Source of the DNA: Watersipora subatra
Lineage: Eukaryota > Bryozoa > Gymnolaemata > Cheilostomatida > Watersiporidae
Reading direction: 5' to 3'
Assembly (NCBI RefSeq): GCF_963576615.1
Contig: NC_088711.1
Location: 57,578,248-57,642,247 of the forward strand
Length of the DNA: 64,000 bases
Positions 11,422 through 22,559 of this stretch are shown here, piece by piece (within the stretch, counting starts at the first letter, position 1; each line of letters opens with the position of its first letter). The translations under genes and the position numbers were made by a program. The notes below the pieces were generated by a model, which made no database searches, had not been told where the DNA came from, and worked only from the letters and a program-made list of their open reading frames with translations.

Positions 11422-11543
11422 TTTTGATGGATTGTTGAAGCTGCAATATTAGCTGTAGTATCTTTTCTTGAATGGGCCCTCTGTCAGGGCCATTCAAGAA
11501 AAAACACTACAACCATCGTTGCAGCTTAAACAATCCATCAAAA
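11422..11543. repeat. Long hairpin (foldback) repeat
   Basis: Two arms of about 55 bp face each other around a short loop. The left arm starts TTTTGATGGATTGTTGAAGC and the right arm ends AACAATCCATCAAAA. The inner arms carry TCTTGAATGGGCC and its inverse around CTCTGTCA. This fits a foldback MITE. It could also make a long RNA hairpin, since it sits inside a transcribed intron. Confidence 0.75.
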
Positions 11544-11757
11544 TGAACATCTGTAACTTTAATAATTTATATGAGTATTTAGAGCGTTACTTGAGCTGCA
11601 GTAAATATACATTCATGGCAACGTTTCAATGCTCTATTGCATAAGGAGCAAGCAGGCGAATGAAAACCAGTCTCAAATAGATTATAGTGATATTAAAGCT
11701 GACTTCCATACGATTGTAAAAATGATACAGTTTTGGTAATTGCCAACAGGTTAAAAT

Positions 11758-12142
11758 GGACTTGAGTTCCTTACTAACACGAACTTATAGTAGAGTTAAG
11801 TTCTTTACCAACACAAGCTTATAATAGACTTGAGTTCTTTACCAACACGAACTTATAATATACTTGAGTTCTTTACCAACACAAACTTATAATAGACTTG
11901 AGTTCTTTACTAACACCAACTTATAATAGACTTGAGTTCTTTACCAACAAAAAACTATAATAGACTTGAGTTCTTTACCAACACCAACTTATAATAGACT
12001 TGAGTTCTTTAGTAACATAAACTTAGACTAGACTTAAGTTCTTTACCAACACGAACTCATAATAGACTTGAGTTCTTTACCAACATAAACTTATAATAGA
12101 CTTACATGTAAGTTCTTTACTAACATGAACTTATAATAAACT
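11758..12142. repeat. 34-bp minisatellite, about 11 copies
   Basis: The unit contains ACTTGAGTTCTTTACCAACA followed by ACTTATAATAG. Copies differ at a few positions and end in a degenerate unit near 12142. It lies inside TLR-A intron 3. Confidence 0.85.
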
Positions 12143-13811
12143 TCAGTTTTTCCCCTACATCAACTCAAACATTTAGCCTAGCAATAACAGCAATCCAATT
12201 TTACATTAACTTAAATCAAACTTTGCGAAATCTTCAGACAAACTATAATCCCATGTTAAAGTAGGCTCATTATAGTTAGTAATATAACTCAAAATACAGG
12301 ACTTTATGTTTATTATTGACCTGTGCTTCTGCTTGTACATAAGAACATGATTACAGAAAAAGGATCCTGAATAAAATAAAATATAATTCTCATTTTGAAA
12401 GGGTTTTTATAGATTGGCTGTCTTTCAGAAAGTAAGAATCAGCTTTACAATGTAGGCATTATTATCACTCCTGTTCATCTTGTACCAGAATTTACTAACA
12501 AAACTTTTACTATCTCTTTAATATGCCTGTGTAATCTATTTATAGGTTTACATCTATTGATATGCTTACATCTATTAATTTGTTTACATCTATTGATATG
12601 TTTACGTGTATTGTCATGTTTATATCTTGCTAATAATATTCAAGTACACCTAACTTGCCAAGTCACGGGTTGCCAACTGGCAGTAACTATTGCCATTTTT
12701 AAACAGTGATAGTGTAGCGACACTTGGTGCGCCAGCGTTGATCTCATCTTCATAAGCCACTGTTATAGTAGAGCAATGGTTGTGCAGCGATTAAATCAAA
12801 GTTGTACCTTTAAGAGGCCATGGGCAAAACAAGCCATGGATGAAAGCAAGATCAGAAGAAAAACAGCTACTTCTCATGGCTCGTTTCGACATGCATGTGC
12901 CACTAGGCAATCAACAGCTTTTGTTATTAAAACAAATGGATTAGAGCAAAGAATTTAGAAATTAGAAGAAACACAAACACAAAAGTTGTGTCCGTGCACA
13001 AGTGCAACTTCGTTGATTGCTAAGGCCGTTTCCGTAGCACAACATAATCGTTCTGTGCTGTCATAATTTCTGTAATTTTTTCCGCCGTTAGCCAATTATC
13101 AATTATTAGTTCCATGAGCAGTTTAGCACAAGATGAGTAAAACCCATAAAAAGCTGCAGGAGAGTGGTAGACAGAATCTAAAGGTACAAAAGAAGAACCT
13201 TCAGAAGATTTATTATGAACATTACAAATGCCCATGTTGTTGTGATGAATAATAGAATCAGTAAGTATTCGGACAAACATATGATTGTACTAAGTGAATG
13301 CCCGGTGTTGCATGAGTAATAAAAACAGCTTTTCACAGAAACTTTATTTTTAGTCAACATATACATGTACATTCGTTGAAGGTTCAAACAGTGCCAGGTA
13401 ATGTAGCAGCCATTGAATAAGTTTTTTTACCCAATGAATTTAAGTAACTTAAACTAGGAACTTAAGCTAGTCTAAATTTTTACTATAATAAAAGCCGTTC
13501 CTATAATTGCGCATATAACTGCTACGTTACGCATCATGATCTCTGACGCAATCATGATCCTCAAGTGTGCTATTAGTAACCAATAGCATTTTTGCAGGTT
13601 CTTCAGGTGTATGTATTTTAATCGGTGTAATAAGTATGCTCACAATTATTCCGTAGTATTCTAAGTAGGCCGTGTGGTTTATTGAATAACTAGCTTGTCT
13701 ACAGAATTAGGGTTTTGAGTTTAATATCAGCATGAAGCAGTTTTTTCATTCCTAAAACTTTAACCCTATAACTGGACATACGGATTACAGACACTCACAT
13801 TTATATATATA

Positions 13812-14812
13812 CTAGCTGTAGGCTCTGAATTGCCCCTGGTAATAAAAGTATTTGAACAGAAAATTTATTTTTCTTTAATATGTAACCATAGTTGCAACTT
13901 TAACTTTCAAACTTCATATAATGAGAAAAGTGTTTTGTGCAGTTTAGATAAGTTAAAAGGAAAAATAAAACAACTGTAAAAGTTTTCAAACCTTTTCTAA
14001 CAACTGTAACCTTCAAACTTCATATCATGAGGAAAATGTTTTGTGCCAGTCAAATAAATTAAGAAACAAAATAAAACAAATTAAAAGGTGTTTAAATGCA
14101 AATGCGAAATAATTATCTAGTAAGAGCTAAATTAAGTCTGTTTTGCTATGATTAGAATAAAATATGATTTAATAATGATACAATTAATATGAACTGAGAA
14201 ACAAAATAAAAATCTTGAATACGTTGAGTTAATAATAACAATTTGTGCATATAAGTGTGTGTGTATAAAAAAGGTTATTGCTCCAGCAGAAGCTATCCGT
14301 CAAAGCTTTAAATATGACAATACTGGTGCCTCTCGATACTGGTACAAATGTAAAAATGAGATATTAGACTATCTTTGTCTGGTACTTTGTCTGACCGATT
14401 GGAGAGAATGTAAGGACCTAATCGAGATAATACAATTTTCCTCATGAAAAGTGTTAGCCTTTACCGATTTAGCAATCCAACTTTCCGAAAAACTAGAAAT
14501 AGAAGTGTAACGGCATATTTGAAATTGAAATGGCACATTTAAAAATTACCAATTAAAAATAGGAAATGCAAAAGCTAATAATAGTTAATAATAAAAAGTG
14601 CGCATTTAGCGTGTGCATACGGTATACATTGTGTGCTATGAGCGATAGAATCGTAAGAACGGTATGGCTTGGTGGCTAAATGCATGGTTCAGAACTTGCG
14701 GTTGCAATCTTCGTGAGTTAAAATCCAGCATAATGTGAGCTTTTAATTCCAAGATTTTGATAGCTATAGCCGGACATACTGAAGGACACACAAACTTAGA
14801 AATTTATATAGA
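13812..14812 (-). mobile_element. Non-autonomous Helitron, about 1.0 kb
   Basis: Read on the minus strand, it begins TCTATATAAATTTC directly after an A and ends in ACAGCTAG directly before a T. That is the expected 5'-TC...CTRR-3' structure inserted between A and T. A degenerate palindrome of the CCCCTGG...CAATTC kind precedes the 3' end. The 3' half contains tandem 115-bp repeats with AACTTTCAAACTTCATAT and is homologous to the copies at 49015-50852 and 44330-45319. There is no Rep/helicase coding, so it would depend on another element. Confidence 0.75.
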
Positions 14813-15639
14813 TACATATATAGATATATAGATAACGATAAAAGACAAATAAGACATGAACCAATCAATCCTGTCTCCTGTGACATAATCTATCACATGA
14901 TTAAATTAGAAGTTAGTTTTTGAATAAAGTCACATTTACAGGTTTTGTCCGCCTGTCCAAAGGCACTGCTGGAGATTGGGAAAAAAGATTACATCATATG
15001 GGATTTGAACATGATGAGTTTTGCCACAAACCTATCCGTGTTTACATCAGCGAATAGGCAGCAGCAAAACAGGTTATGCAGTGGACTCGCGGAAATGACA
15101 AAATACAAGTTCCCCAGCAACTGTCGTGAAAGAAATCATAGATCAAGCTACCTGTGACAGCTAATCACCATTCCCAAAGGGGTACACACTGCTGTCATGA
15201 ATGTTCAGTGAACTAATGAGAATAATCATTGAGAGGACAATTCCAACACTTGATGACATAATGTGATTGCCTTTGTATACATGCCTTTAAATGACTGTAC
15301 AAAAGTTTTAAAGGCTGCTCAATATGTATGAGCTGATTTCGTGCAAAACTACTCGCCAAATATGTTTTGACTGAGAGTTGGAGAATTGCCATTCAAAATG
15401 GCTAGAGTAAAAAAGTGATTATTGCTGGCAACGAGACTGATTAGTGGTATTTGCTGCTAGAAATATTTGGCACCGCCAATAGATCAATTGTGTTACTTTT
15501 GGTTGCAAGTTCAAAGTTCAAATTAAATATGTAGAAAAGCACTTAAGCAAAAAACAATTGTAGAACGCAAGTGCCGATAAAATGAAGGAAGGGCTTTTTA
15601 TAACAGTCAAAGTGCTACTGAGCCATTTAAAAAAACTCT

Positions 15640-15860
15640 ATACATCTTCTTTGTAATAGAACTTTTTATTAAAACAAAAGATTTGGATAAAATACTGCTT
15701 CATACGAGAATTGAACTTGTGACATTCAGCTTCCAGATATTTTTGTAGTGAATATGTCAATACTACTGAATGCCCGGCTCTACATAGGTAATACAAAAAT
15801 TTTTGCATAAAAAATTTACTTTTCACCAACATATACAACATTTACCACTTTTAATAAAGG
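15640..15860 (-). repeat. Helitron 3'-end-like relic
   Basis: The block ACTGAATGCCCGG followed by TAGGTAATACAAAA near 15765-15800 matches the reverse of the hairpin and terminus of the Helitron family seen at 49015. A tRNA-like box B (GAATTGAACTT) lies next to it. Boundaries are not resolved. Confidence 0.35.
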
Positions 15861-16164
15861 TGTTTGTTTATTTCTGTGTATTGTTTTTATTTTTGTGTAA
15901 TTCATACTGTACCATCTGCTGTGAATACTGCAGCTTTATACAGATTGAAATAGTCTTGTTGGCCATACGAGTTTAAGCATTTTTTTCATGTATATGCAAT
16001 TTTTTTCTGGTATGGCTTCTCGCAGAACGATAACTGAAGTGATAAGCGTGAAGCCATAAAAGATTGGAATGTGCAATAGGTGTGTACAATTTATTCCATC
16101 GTATAATTAGCTGGGAAGTGTTGTGTACTGGGTAAATGCCCGCCTGTTGAACTGGAGAATTCTC

Positions 16165-17400
16165 TGACATCGCCTGACCACATCTTCTAGCAACATCGTG
16201 TCAAAACATGACCAGGCAACAAAACCTGGGAACATCACCTAGCAACATTACCTGGCAACACCACCTGGCAACATGACTTGACAGCATTATGTGACAACAT
16301 CACCTGGCAACATCACTTGACAAAATCACCTGGGAACATCACCTGGCAACATGACCTAGAAGCATGACCTTGCAAAATCACCTGGCAAAATCACATGGCA
16401 ACATCACCTGGCAACAAAATCTGGCAACATAGCTTGACAGCATTACCTGACAACACCACCTGACAACAAAAACTGGCAACATTATCGGTCAGAATCACTT
16501 GGCAACATAACTTGACAACATTACCTGACAACATCACCTGACAACATCACCTGACCACATCTTCTGGCAACATGACTTAGAAGCATGACCTGGCAGCATC
16601 ACCTGGTAACATCATCTGGCAACAACACCTGGCAACATAACTTTACAGCATTACGTGACAACATCATTTGGCAACAACACCTGACAACATTACCTGGCAA
16701 CAAAACTTGACAGCATTACCTGACAACATCACCTGAGAACATCACCTGACCACATCCTCTGGCAACATGACCTAAAAGCATGACCTGGCAACATGATCTG
16801 GGATCATAGCCTGGCAACAGCACCTGGCAACAACACCTGGCAACATCACCTAGCAACAACACCTGGCAACAACACCTGGTAACATCATCTGTCAAAATCA
16901 CTTGGCAACATAACTTGGCAACATCACCTGACAACATCACCTGACAACAACACCTGGCAACATAACTTTACAGCATTACGTGACAACATCATTAGGCAAC
17001 AACACCTGACAACATTACCTGGCAACAAAACTTGACAGCATTACCTGACAACATCACCTGAGAACATCACCTGACCACATCCTCTGGCAACATGACCTAA
17101 AAGCATGACCTGGCAACATGATCTGGGATCATAGCTTGGCAACAGCACCTAGCAACAACACCTGGCAACATCACCTGACAACAACACCTCACAACATTAC
17201 CTGGCAACATCACCTGGCAACATAATTTGACAGCATTACCTGACAACATCACCTAACAACATCACCTGACAATATTCTCTGGCAAAATCACCTAGAAGCA
17301 TGACCTGGTAACATCACCTGGCCATATCCTCTCGCAACATCAGCTAGAAGACTGACCTGGCAACAACGCCTAGCAACATGTTCTGGCAATATCATCTAGT
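16165..17400. repeat. 15-bp-based minisatellite with 325-bp higher-order repeat
   Basis: About 80 variants of a roughly 15-bp unit, ACATCACCTGGCA, fill 1.2 kb. A block starting at 16621 recurs nearly unchanged at 16946, giving a higher-order period of 325 bp over about 190 bp or more. Spurious frames on the minus strand arise from the repeat and are not genes. It lies in TLR-A intron 3, 160 bp downstream of exon 3. Confidence 0.9.
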
Positions 17401-17560
17401 AACAGGAACAGTTTAAGATTGAATGCTTTTTCTGATGCCCTGTCCAGAGTGCCACTGACTATACCATTGCTGCTCTTTTGTGTTACAGGCATAGAATGGA
17501 TTTACTAGAGTTTTAAGGGTAGGTAACTGCACAAGTGACATTTGAGCACGCTATACTCAC

Positions 17561-17685
17561 CTTTACAGAAGTCTCAGTTAAGAGAGAGTTGTAAGGAGCT
17601 GTAATGCATTGTTCATCTAATTCTTCTCTCTTCACAACTAGGATCCTGTTTGGGTGATAATCCCTTCGACCATATGACTCTCTGC
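17561..17685 (-). CDS. TLR-A exon 3: TIR middle segment
   Basis: 125 nt, bounded by acceptor CTCGTAG and donor AAG/GTGAGT. It encodes (G)RESYGRRDYHPNRILVVK, then REELDEQCITAPYNSLLTE. This is the central TIR beta-strand and loop region, aligned with RIMVLVREKLDE in TLR-C. It enters in phase 1 and leaves in phase 0, exactly as in TLR-C and TLR-D, which also have 125-nt versions. Confidence 0.85.
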
Positions 17686-18042
17686 CTACGAGGTTCAGAT
17701 CACAGTCTAAATTATTATACTTGAAATTGTGTATAAACAGGAACACCGTCTGAGTTACTATACTTGATATTGTTGATAATGTTTATTAGCAGGTACACAG
17801 TCTAAATTACTATACTTGAAGTTGTTTATAAATAGGTACACACTCTAAGTTACTATACTTGATATTGTTGATAATGTTTATTAACAGGTACACAGTCTAA
17901 TTACTACACATTAAACTGTTTATTAACAGACACACAGTCTAAGTTACTATACTTAAAATTGTTTATATATATATGTTGTATAGCTCCTAAAAGATAACAA
18001 GTCAGAGATTTTTATGTCCTAATGCTGCCACTGCTGACTCAC
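17686..18042 (-). other. TLR-A intron 2 with a 45-55 bp tandem repeat
   Basis: Almost the whole 357-bp intron is a degenerate tandem repeat of ACACAGTCTAAATTACTATA, ACTTGAAATTGTTTAT and a GGTACA link, about 5 copies over 17701-17965. The array begins about 15 bp from the exon 3 acceptor. Confidence 0.7.
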
Positions 18043-18202
18043 CAGCCAAATCAGCTTGTCCCTTACAATTAGGTCTTCTCAAAAAGGAATTACTCAGTAC
18101 AATAATTATCTTCCTGCTTTTCTCCATGGCTCTTATCATTTCAGTGTAGACATTACTGCCAGGCAGCGCATCTCTGTCTGCTATGTAGAGCTTCAGACCT
18201 GT
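18043..18202 (-). CDS. TLR-A exon 2: TIR box 2 (BB loop)
   Basis: 160 nt between TTGCAG and G/GTGAGT. It encodes TGLKLYIADRDALPGSNVY, then IRAMEKSRKIIIVLSNSFL and RRPNCKGQADLAG. RD-x-x-PGS is the BB loop of TIR domains, which carries the partner-binding Pro. KSRKIIIVLS is the next strand. The nucleotide sequence, including the first 25 bases or so of the following intron, is almost the same as TLR-C exon 2, while the neighbouring exons differ much more. Confidence 0.9.
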
Positions 18203-18903
18203 CTGCAAGTAATATTTCTAGCAAACATAACTTAGGCGCACTATAAAACAATGTGTTATTTAAGAAGAATGTTCACAGTGAGCGTTTAATAAAATTCTAG
18301 TATAACCAAGCAGGGTTTTGTATTAACTACTAGTATATGTAAAACAGACTATAGCCAATTATATAACAATTATGAAAATATGGTTGTAGCACAACTTATA
18401 ACTTAGGAAAAAACTTTCCTTTAAAGTATAGCCATAGTGCATCAGAAGAGGTCAAGCCTGGCTTAAATTGGTTGCTCTTCATGTGCAAAACTGGCATAAC
18501 AGTGCAAAAAATTTGAGTAAAAGGTTTTATATACAAACTGAAGTGTTTGACTTTGTTAACATTTTTCTTCTCAATGTAAACCACGATGATGTGTGAGCGA
18601 AATTAAAAAATATCCAATATAAACTAAAATTGTCGTACAATAAAAAACAAGTCAGTAGTTAGCATTATTTGAGCAGGTTAATAAACAAAATATTGTAATA
18701 GAATTCATTAATGTCAGATGAAAGTCGAGCTCTATATTAAATACAGATGACTCTTTAGGGATTCACCTGAGTTTTTTAACATATTGTACACTTTTTTGCA
18801 GATTCACAATCATCTGAAATTTCCTAATCATATTGAAGTTACTCAGAGACTAGATTACAGTTTATTATGCTTTTAAATACTCTAACCATCAGCTCAAACT
18901 AAC
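18203..18903 (-). other. TLR-A intron 1, homologous to TLR-B flank
   Basis: 701 bp. Two blocks (about 18480-18600 and 18630-18790) match sequence downstream of the TLR-B exon at 48870-49014 and 50853-50960. This shows that the TLR-B locus once had the same intron. The junction near 18615, reading TTTATATTGGATAT in the sense direction, is the intact target site for the TLR-B Helitron. Confidence 0.75.
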
Positions 18904-21174
18904 CATGGAAGAGTTACCAGAGGTAGTACCATCTTCAATTGCAAGTCGTAAGTCTTTAGTAACCCATAGCTGGTCTTCTTCAGAAACGGAGTTATACATT
19001 ACATACGCGTCATATAAACAGGTCTCTTCAATGTGTACATCTGAGAGGTACCTGCCGATGGCTTTCAAAACCACTATAGGATGAGTTATATGCCAGTAAT
19101 ATTTGCGACCATAGTTTAACAAGAGACCTGCTAAAAAGACTCCACCCAATGCACTCAAAGTGAATTCTATTGGTTGCAGCCAATGGCAAACGAAGTTTCT
19201 TGGTTTATATGCATAAATAAGCTGTGATCTTAGTGCTGCTGGCTTATCGCATATGAGCTTCCACGTGTAGCGAACTTTGTTAGTCGAGTTTAGCCATTTT
19301 TGAAAGAACTCTTGATCACAGTCACATGATAGAGGGTTTCCAACTATTCCGAAATCTTTTAAGCTTCTCCTTTTTAAAATAGGAAGTAGGTCTTGATCAA
19401 TGGAGGTGATTACATTGTCTTCCAACAAAAGTTTTTTTAAGTTATGAAGTCTTTCGACTATCGTCGGACTAAAACTCTGGATAAAATTTGCACGAAGGTC
19501 AAGCGTTTCCATCATAATGTTCAAATGAAAACTTTGCAAGTCTATACTGGTTAAATTATTGTGAGCGACATGAAAATATTTTAAATTTTTCATTTTCGCT
19601 GTAAAATTTGAAGAGAGGGTTGAAATCTGATTGTTACCAATGTTGAGGTCTTTAAGATTTTCAAGATCAGAAATTGCTTCTTGGTTGAAATCGTTCCAGA
19701 GCTGATATAGCCTGTTAGAGGCGAGATCGAGATGTGTAATCGAGTGACACAGACCTCGTACGTTTTTTATTCGGTTTTGTGAAAGAGTAAGGATTTTCAA
19801 ACTTTTTAAACAGAAGCATTGGACAGCTAGATTACCACCAGACTGGATGTCAGTAAGATAGTTCCTGTCAAGACTTATTTTCGTTAAACCATTGGAAAGA
19901 GTCTCATCGCAAAATACGGGCATCGTCACAATGTAGTTGCGTCGTAGGTCTATTGTTTTTAAAGGTGCTGCCTTCAACAGAGACCGGGCATCATAAGTTA
20001 TGCTATAATCGGAATAGATGTATGCATCAATCAGGCTTATCCGCTTTAGTCGAGATTCTTTGCGATGTTTAAATAACATAAAAGGTCGAGAACCGAGAGA
20101 GTTTCCATCCATCCACAAGCAAGTGAGTGTTGGACAGTTTTCAAACGGATAAGTTTCTATTAATGAAAAACGAACGTAAGCAATGTTCAGAGAATCAAGC
20201 TTTTGAAATCCTGTGAATAATGGTCTGGTTAGTTTTTCACCAAACATGAAATCACTAAACATAGCGTCTATAGCTGTAAGGTTGCTCAACTTCTGTAGAC
20301 CTCCTAACGTTTCATTAGTAACTATACAAGTTTCGTTTATTATGTTGTTCGATCTCCACCGACGAAAAGTAAGGTTTTGCAATGTGTGTGGCATAAGCTC
20401 AAACAGTTCGCGTGCGTCTGCTGGACATTCGGTAAACCTGTCGGCAATGCTGATATCAAGCGTCGTCAGCTTTGAAAAGTTAGCGAATATAGCCTGACTT
20501 CCATGATAAATATTAGACATGGTCAAATTAAGGGATGTTACGTTGCTATGCATCGGACGAAAGAAATCCTCTGGCACTTGATGTTTACACTCGTCAGACA
20601 AACTCATTTTAGATAGCTGGACTTGTTGTAAATCTGGTAAGTTTTCAAACTCTGCACCGATTGATGTACAATTTCTATGAACAATCTTATTAAAGCCTAG
20701 ATCAAGTCTATATAGTTTTGGCGTATCTTGAAACAGGTGTGATGGAATCTCTGTCAAAAGATTATTACCAAAGTCGAGTGCAATTATTTCGCGTGAAGGA
20801 GCAAAAAGCCTTTTTGGAAATTGTTCCACATTAGTTTTGTAAATTGAAAGATTTGTGAGATGGTTGAGGTTGGAGAACGCGTTCTCTTCAAAAGATACGA
20901 TATTAGCTCCAGATAGTTTGATGAACTTTAAATTAGGATAGTGGTCAAACATGGATGAACGAACGGTTGCATTTTCATTTCCCAAATACAAGATGTTAAG
21001 CGACTGGAGAGATGGTGGGAGGTCTTGCAGAATGACATCTTTCTTATCTTTTGTTCGACAAATGGCGCTCCCATCACATTCAGTGCATTGCGTAGGATGA
21101 CTTTTACAAAATCCATAAGAAACTTGACAGATGGCTGATATTGTGAGCCCAAAGAATAAAATGGCTATCAGCTT
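18904..21174 (-). CDS. TLR-A exon 1: Toll-like receptor ectodomain, TM and TIR start
   Basis: A 757-codon exon of a Toll-like receptor, an innate immune membrane receptor that binds ligand outside and signals through a cytoplasmic TIR domain. After a TTGTAG acceptor it encodes a hydrophobic leader (KLIAILFFGLTISAICQVSY), a Cys-rich start, about 20 LRRs (for example LTNLSIYKTNVEQF and LKDLNIGNNQISTL), an LRRCT with NPLSCDCDQEFFQ, a membrane helix near residues 668-690 (LSALGGVFLAGLLLN), then TIR box 1, CLYDAYVMYNSVSEEDQLW. It ends at the donor ATG/GTTAGT in phase 0. No start Met precedes the leader in this exon, so a short 5' exon beyond 21174 is missing. With exons 2 to 4 the visible protein is 923 residues, with no stop or frameshift. 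One LRRCT next to the membrane is the single-cysteine-cluster TLR layout. Confidence 0.92.
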
Positions 21175-21560
21175 CTACAAAATACAATCATGCTATACAT
21201 ATACACTTGCCTTCAGTCGCCTCTTTGTTATACATATACACTTGCCTTCAGTCACCTCTTTGCCGGGCTCATTTCTAGTCAGTATATCTAGATAAAAATG
21301 GTTTGTGCTATGTATCAAGTTTTTTGTACTTTCATACAATTAACTAAAAACAAGGCGAAGTGATTTGTATTTTAACATCGTATCTCAAAATTATAAATAT
21401 CCAATGAGCGGTAGCAGCAAATCTTTTACATCATCCGATGGATAAAAAAAGTTTGAAAAGTTTATAAAAACTAGTAGAAAAGTTTAACAAAAACTGAGTT
21501 ATTAAATTTGAGTTGCAGTCAGCTGGCAGTTCCCAAAATATTGTTTAAAAATACATTTTT
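21175..21560. other. Upstream flank of TLR-A, with a 41-bp duplication
   Basis: A 41-bp unit with TATACATATACACTTGCCTT and CAGTCRCCTCTTTG is present twice in tandem at about 21195-21265. The missing 5' exon and promoter of TLR-A should lie in this direction, but I could not identify them. Confidence 0.4.
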
Positions 21561-22559
21561 GTCAGTTTTACCGAGCTGGTATATCTTATAAAGAATGATG
21601 GTTTGACTAACTCCACACAGAAATATTTCAGCTGTTGTAAATAAAGTGTTACATATGCACATTATAATATGTTTAATACTCTGGCTTTACGTGCTGAAAT
21701 GCTATGATCATAGCAAACATAAACTTGCCAAGTTTTGAACAACCCAAACAAGGGAACCTATGTGCTCGAATGGGGGGAGGGTGACTACTAAATGTTTTAG
21801 CATAACTCAGGCATCGATCTTGAACTTCCTCATTTTGCTCATATTGTGATTTATTGCCAAGCCTTGTTACACTACAGCCATGCACTCAACTACATTAGAC
21901 TGTGTCAATTTGAGGAAAGTCATCAGTTCCGGTTGAATGGATTGTGGAATTCTAAAGAACAAACCTTAGTTAAAGCTTATATGCATATATTATTGAATTG
22001 TTACAGAACATTGACACCTCTCAGTTTTTTTTTTCAATTTGCGGCCCAGTAGCCAATTTTGTTTACAAGCTTGCCAGCTGAAGAATATATGCTATGTAAA
22101 TGTATAATAACTTTTACAAGGTGGAAGTTTGACAACTATGCGACAACAAGGATGTTAAATAAATAATTTGCATTATAAAATCTCTCCTTTTGTTTATATA
22201 CTGTATGTCCCCTTCCAAGTTTATAACCAGCTAAGTTAACCAGATGTCATTGTTTTCATTTTCTCTGCCTAAATGTTTTACCATTTAGCAAGTGCTGAAC
22301 ATCAAGTGCAGGTGCTGTATCAGTCATCTACAATTATATGCATGGGGAAACATGTAGTAGGGCTTTAACACAAAATTTTGAAATTTCAAACTTCAAAACT
22401 TGGCAAGTTAGTTTGGTATGATCATAGCACGTCAGCCAGAGTATTAAACATATTATAAAGTGCATATGTAACACTTTATTTACAGCAGCTGAAACATTTC
22501 TGTGTGGAGTTAGTCAAACCATCATTCTTTATAAGCTATAACAACTCTGTAAAACTGAC
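21561..22559. repeat. Inverted repeat with 170-180 bp arms
   Basis: The arms at 21561-21739 and 22392-22559 are near-perfect inverses. Both carry AAGAATGATGGTTTGACTAA and TTACATATGCACWTTATAAT. About 650 bp separate them, with no clear coding content. It could be a foldback transposon or a local inverted duplication, and it would pair into a long hairpin if transcribed. Confidence 0.8.

Larger units (their letters stand above)
10989..17560 (-). other. TLR-A intron 3, repeat-filled
   Basis: This 6,572-bp intron separates the last two TIR exons. It contains a hairpin at 11422-11543, a 34-bp minisatellite at 11758-12142, short 19-bp repeats near 12540-12620, a SINE-like fragment near 13480-13570, a Helitron at 13812-14812, Helitron-3'-end-like relics near 13292 and 15770, and a 15-bp-based minisatellite at 16165-17400. 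No coding exon is recognised. The equivalent intron of TLR-C is 211 bp, so the growth here is due to repeats. Confidence 0.7.

Noticed and set aside
16165-17400. CRISPR-like regular repeats
   Set aside because: Units are contiguous variants with no unique spacers, in a eukaryotic intron, with no cas genes.
18396-18584. 62-codon minus-strand frame next to TLR-A exon 2
   Set aside because: It lies within intron 1, and the homologous DNA near TLR-B does not keep the frame.
20213-20497. 94-codon plus-strand frame
   Set aside because: Antisense shadow of the TLR-A LRR exon; the equivalent shadows in TLR-B and TLR-C (47130-47402, 53203-53487) arise for the same reason.
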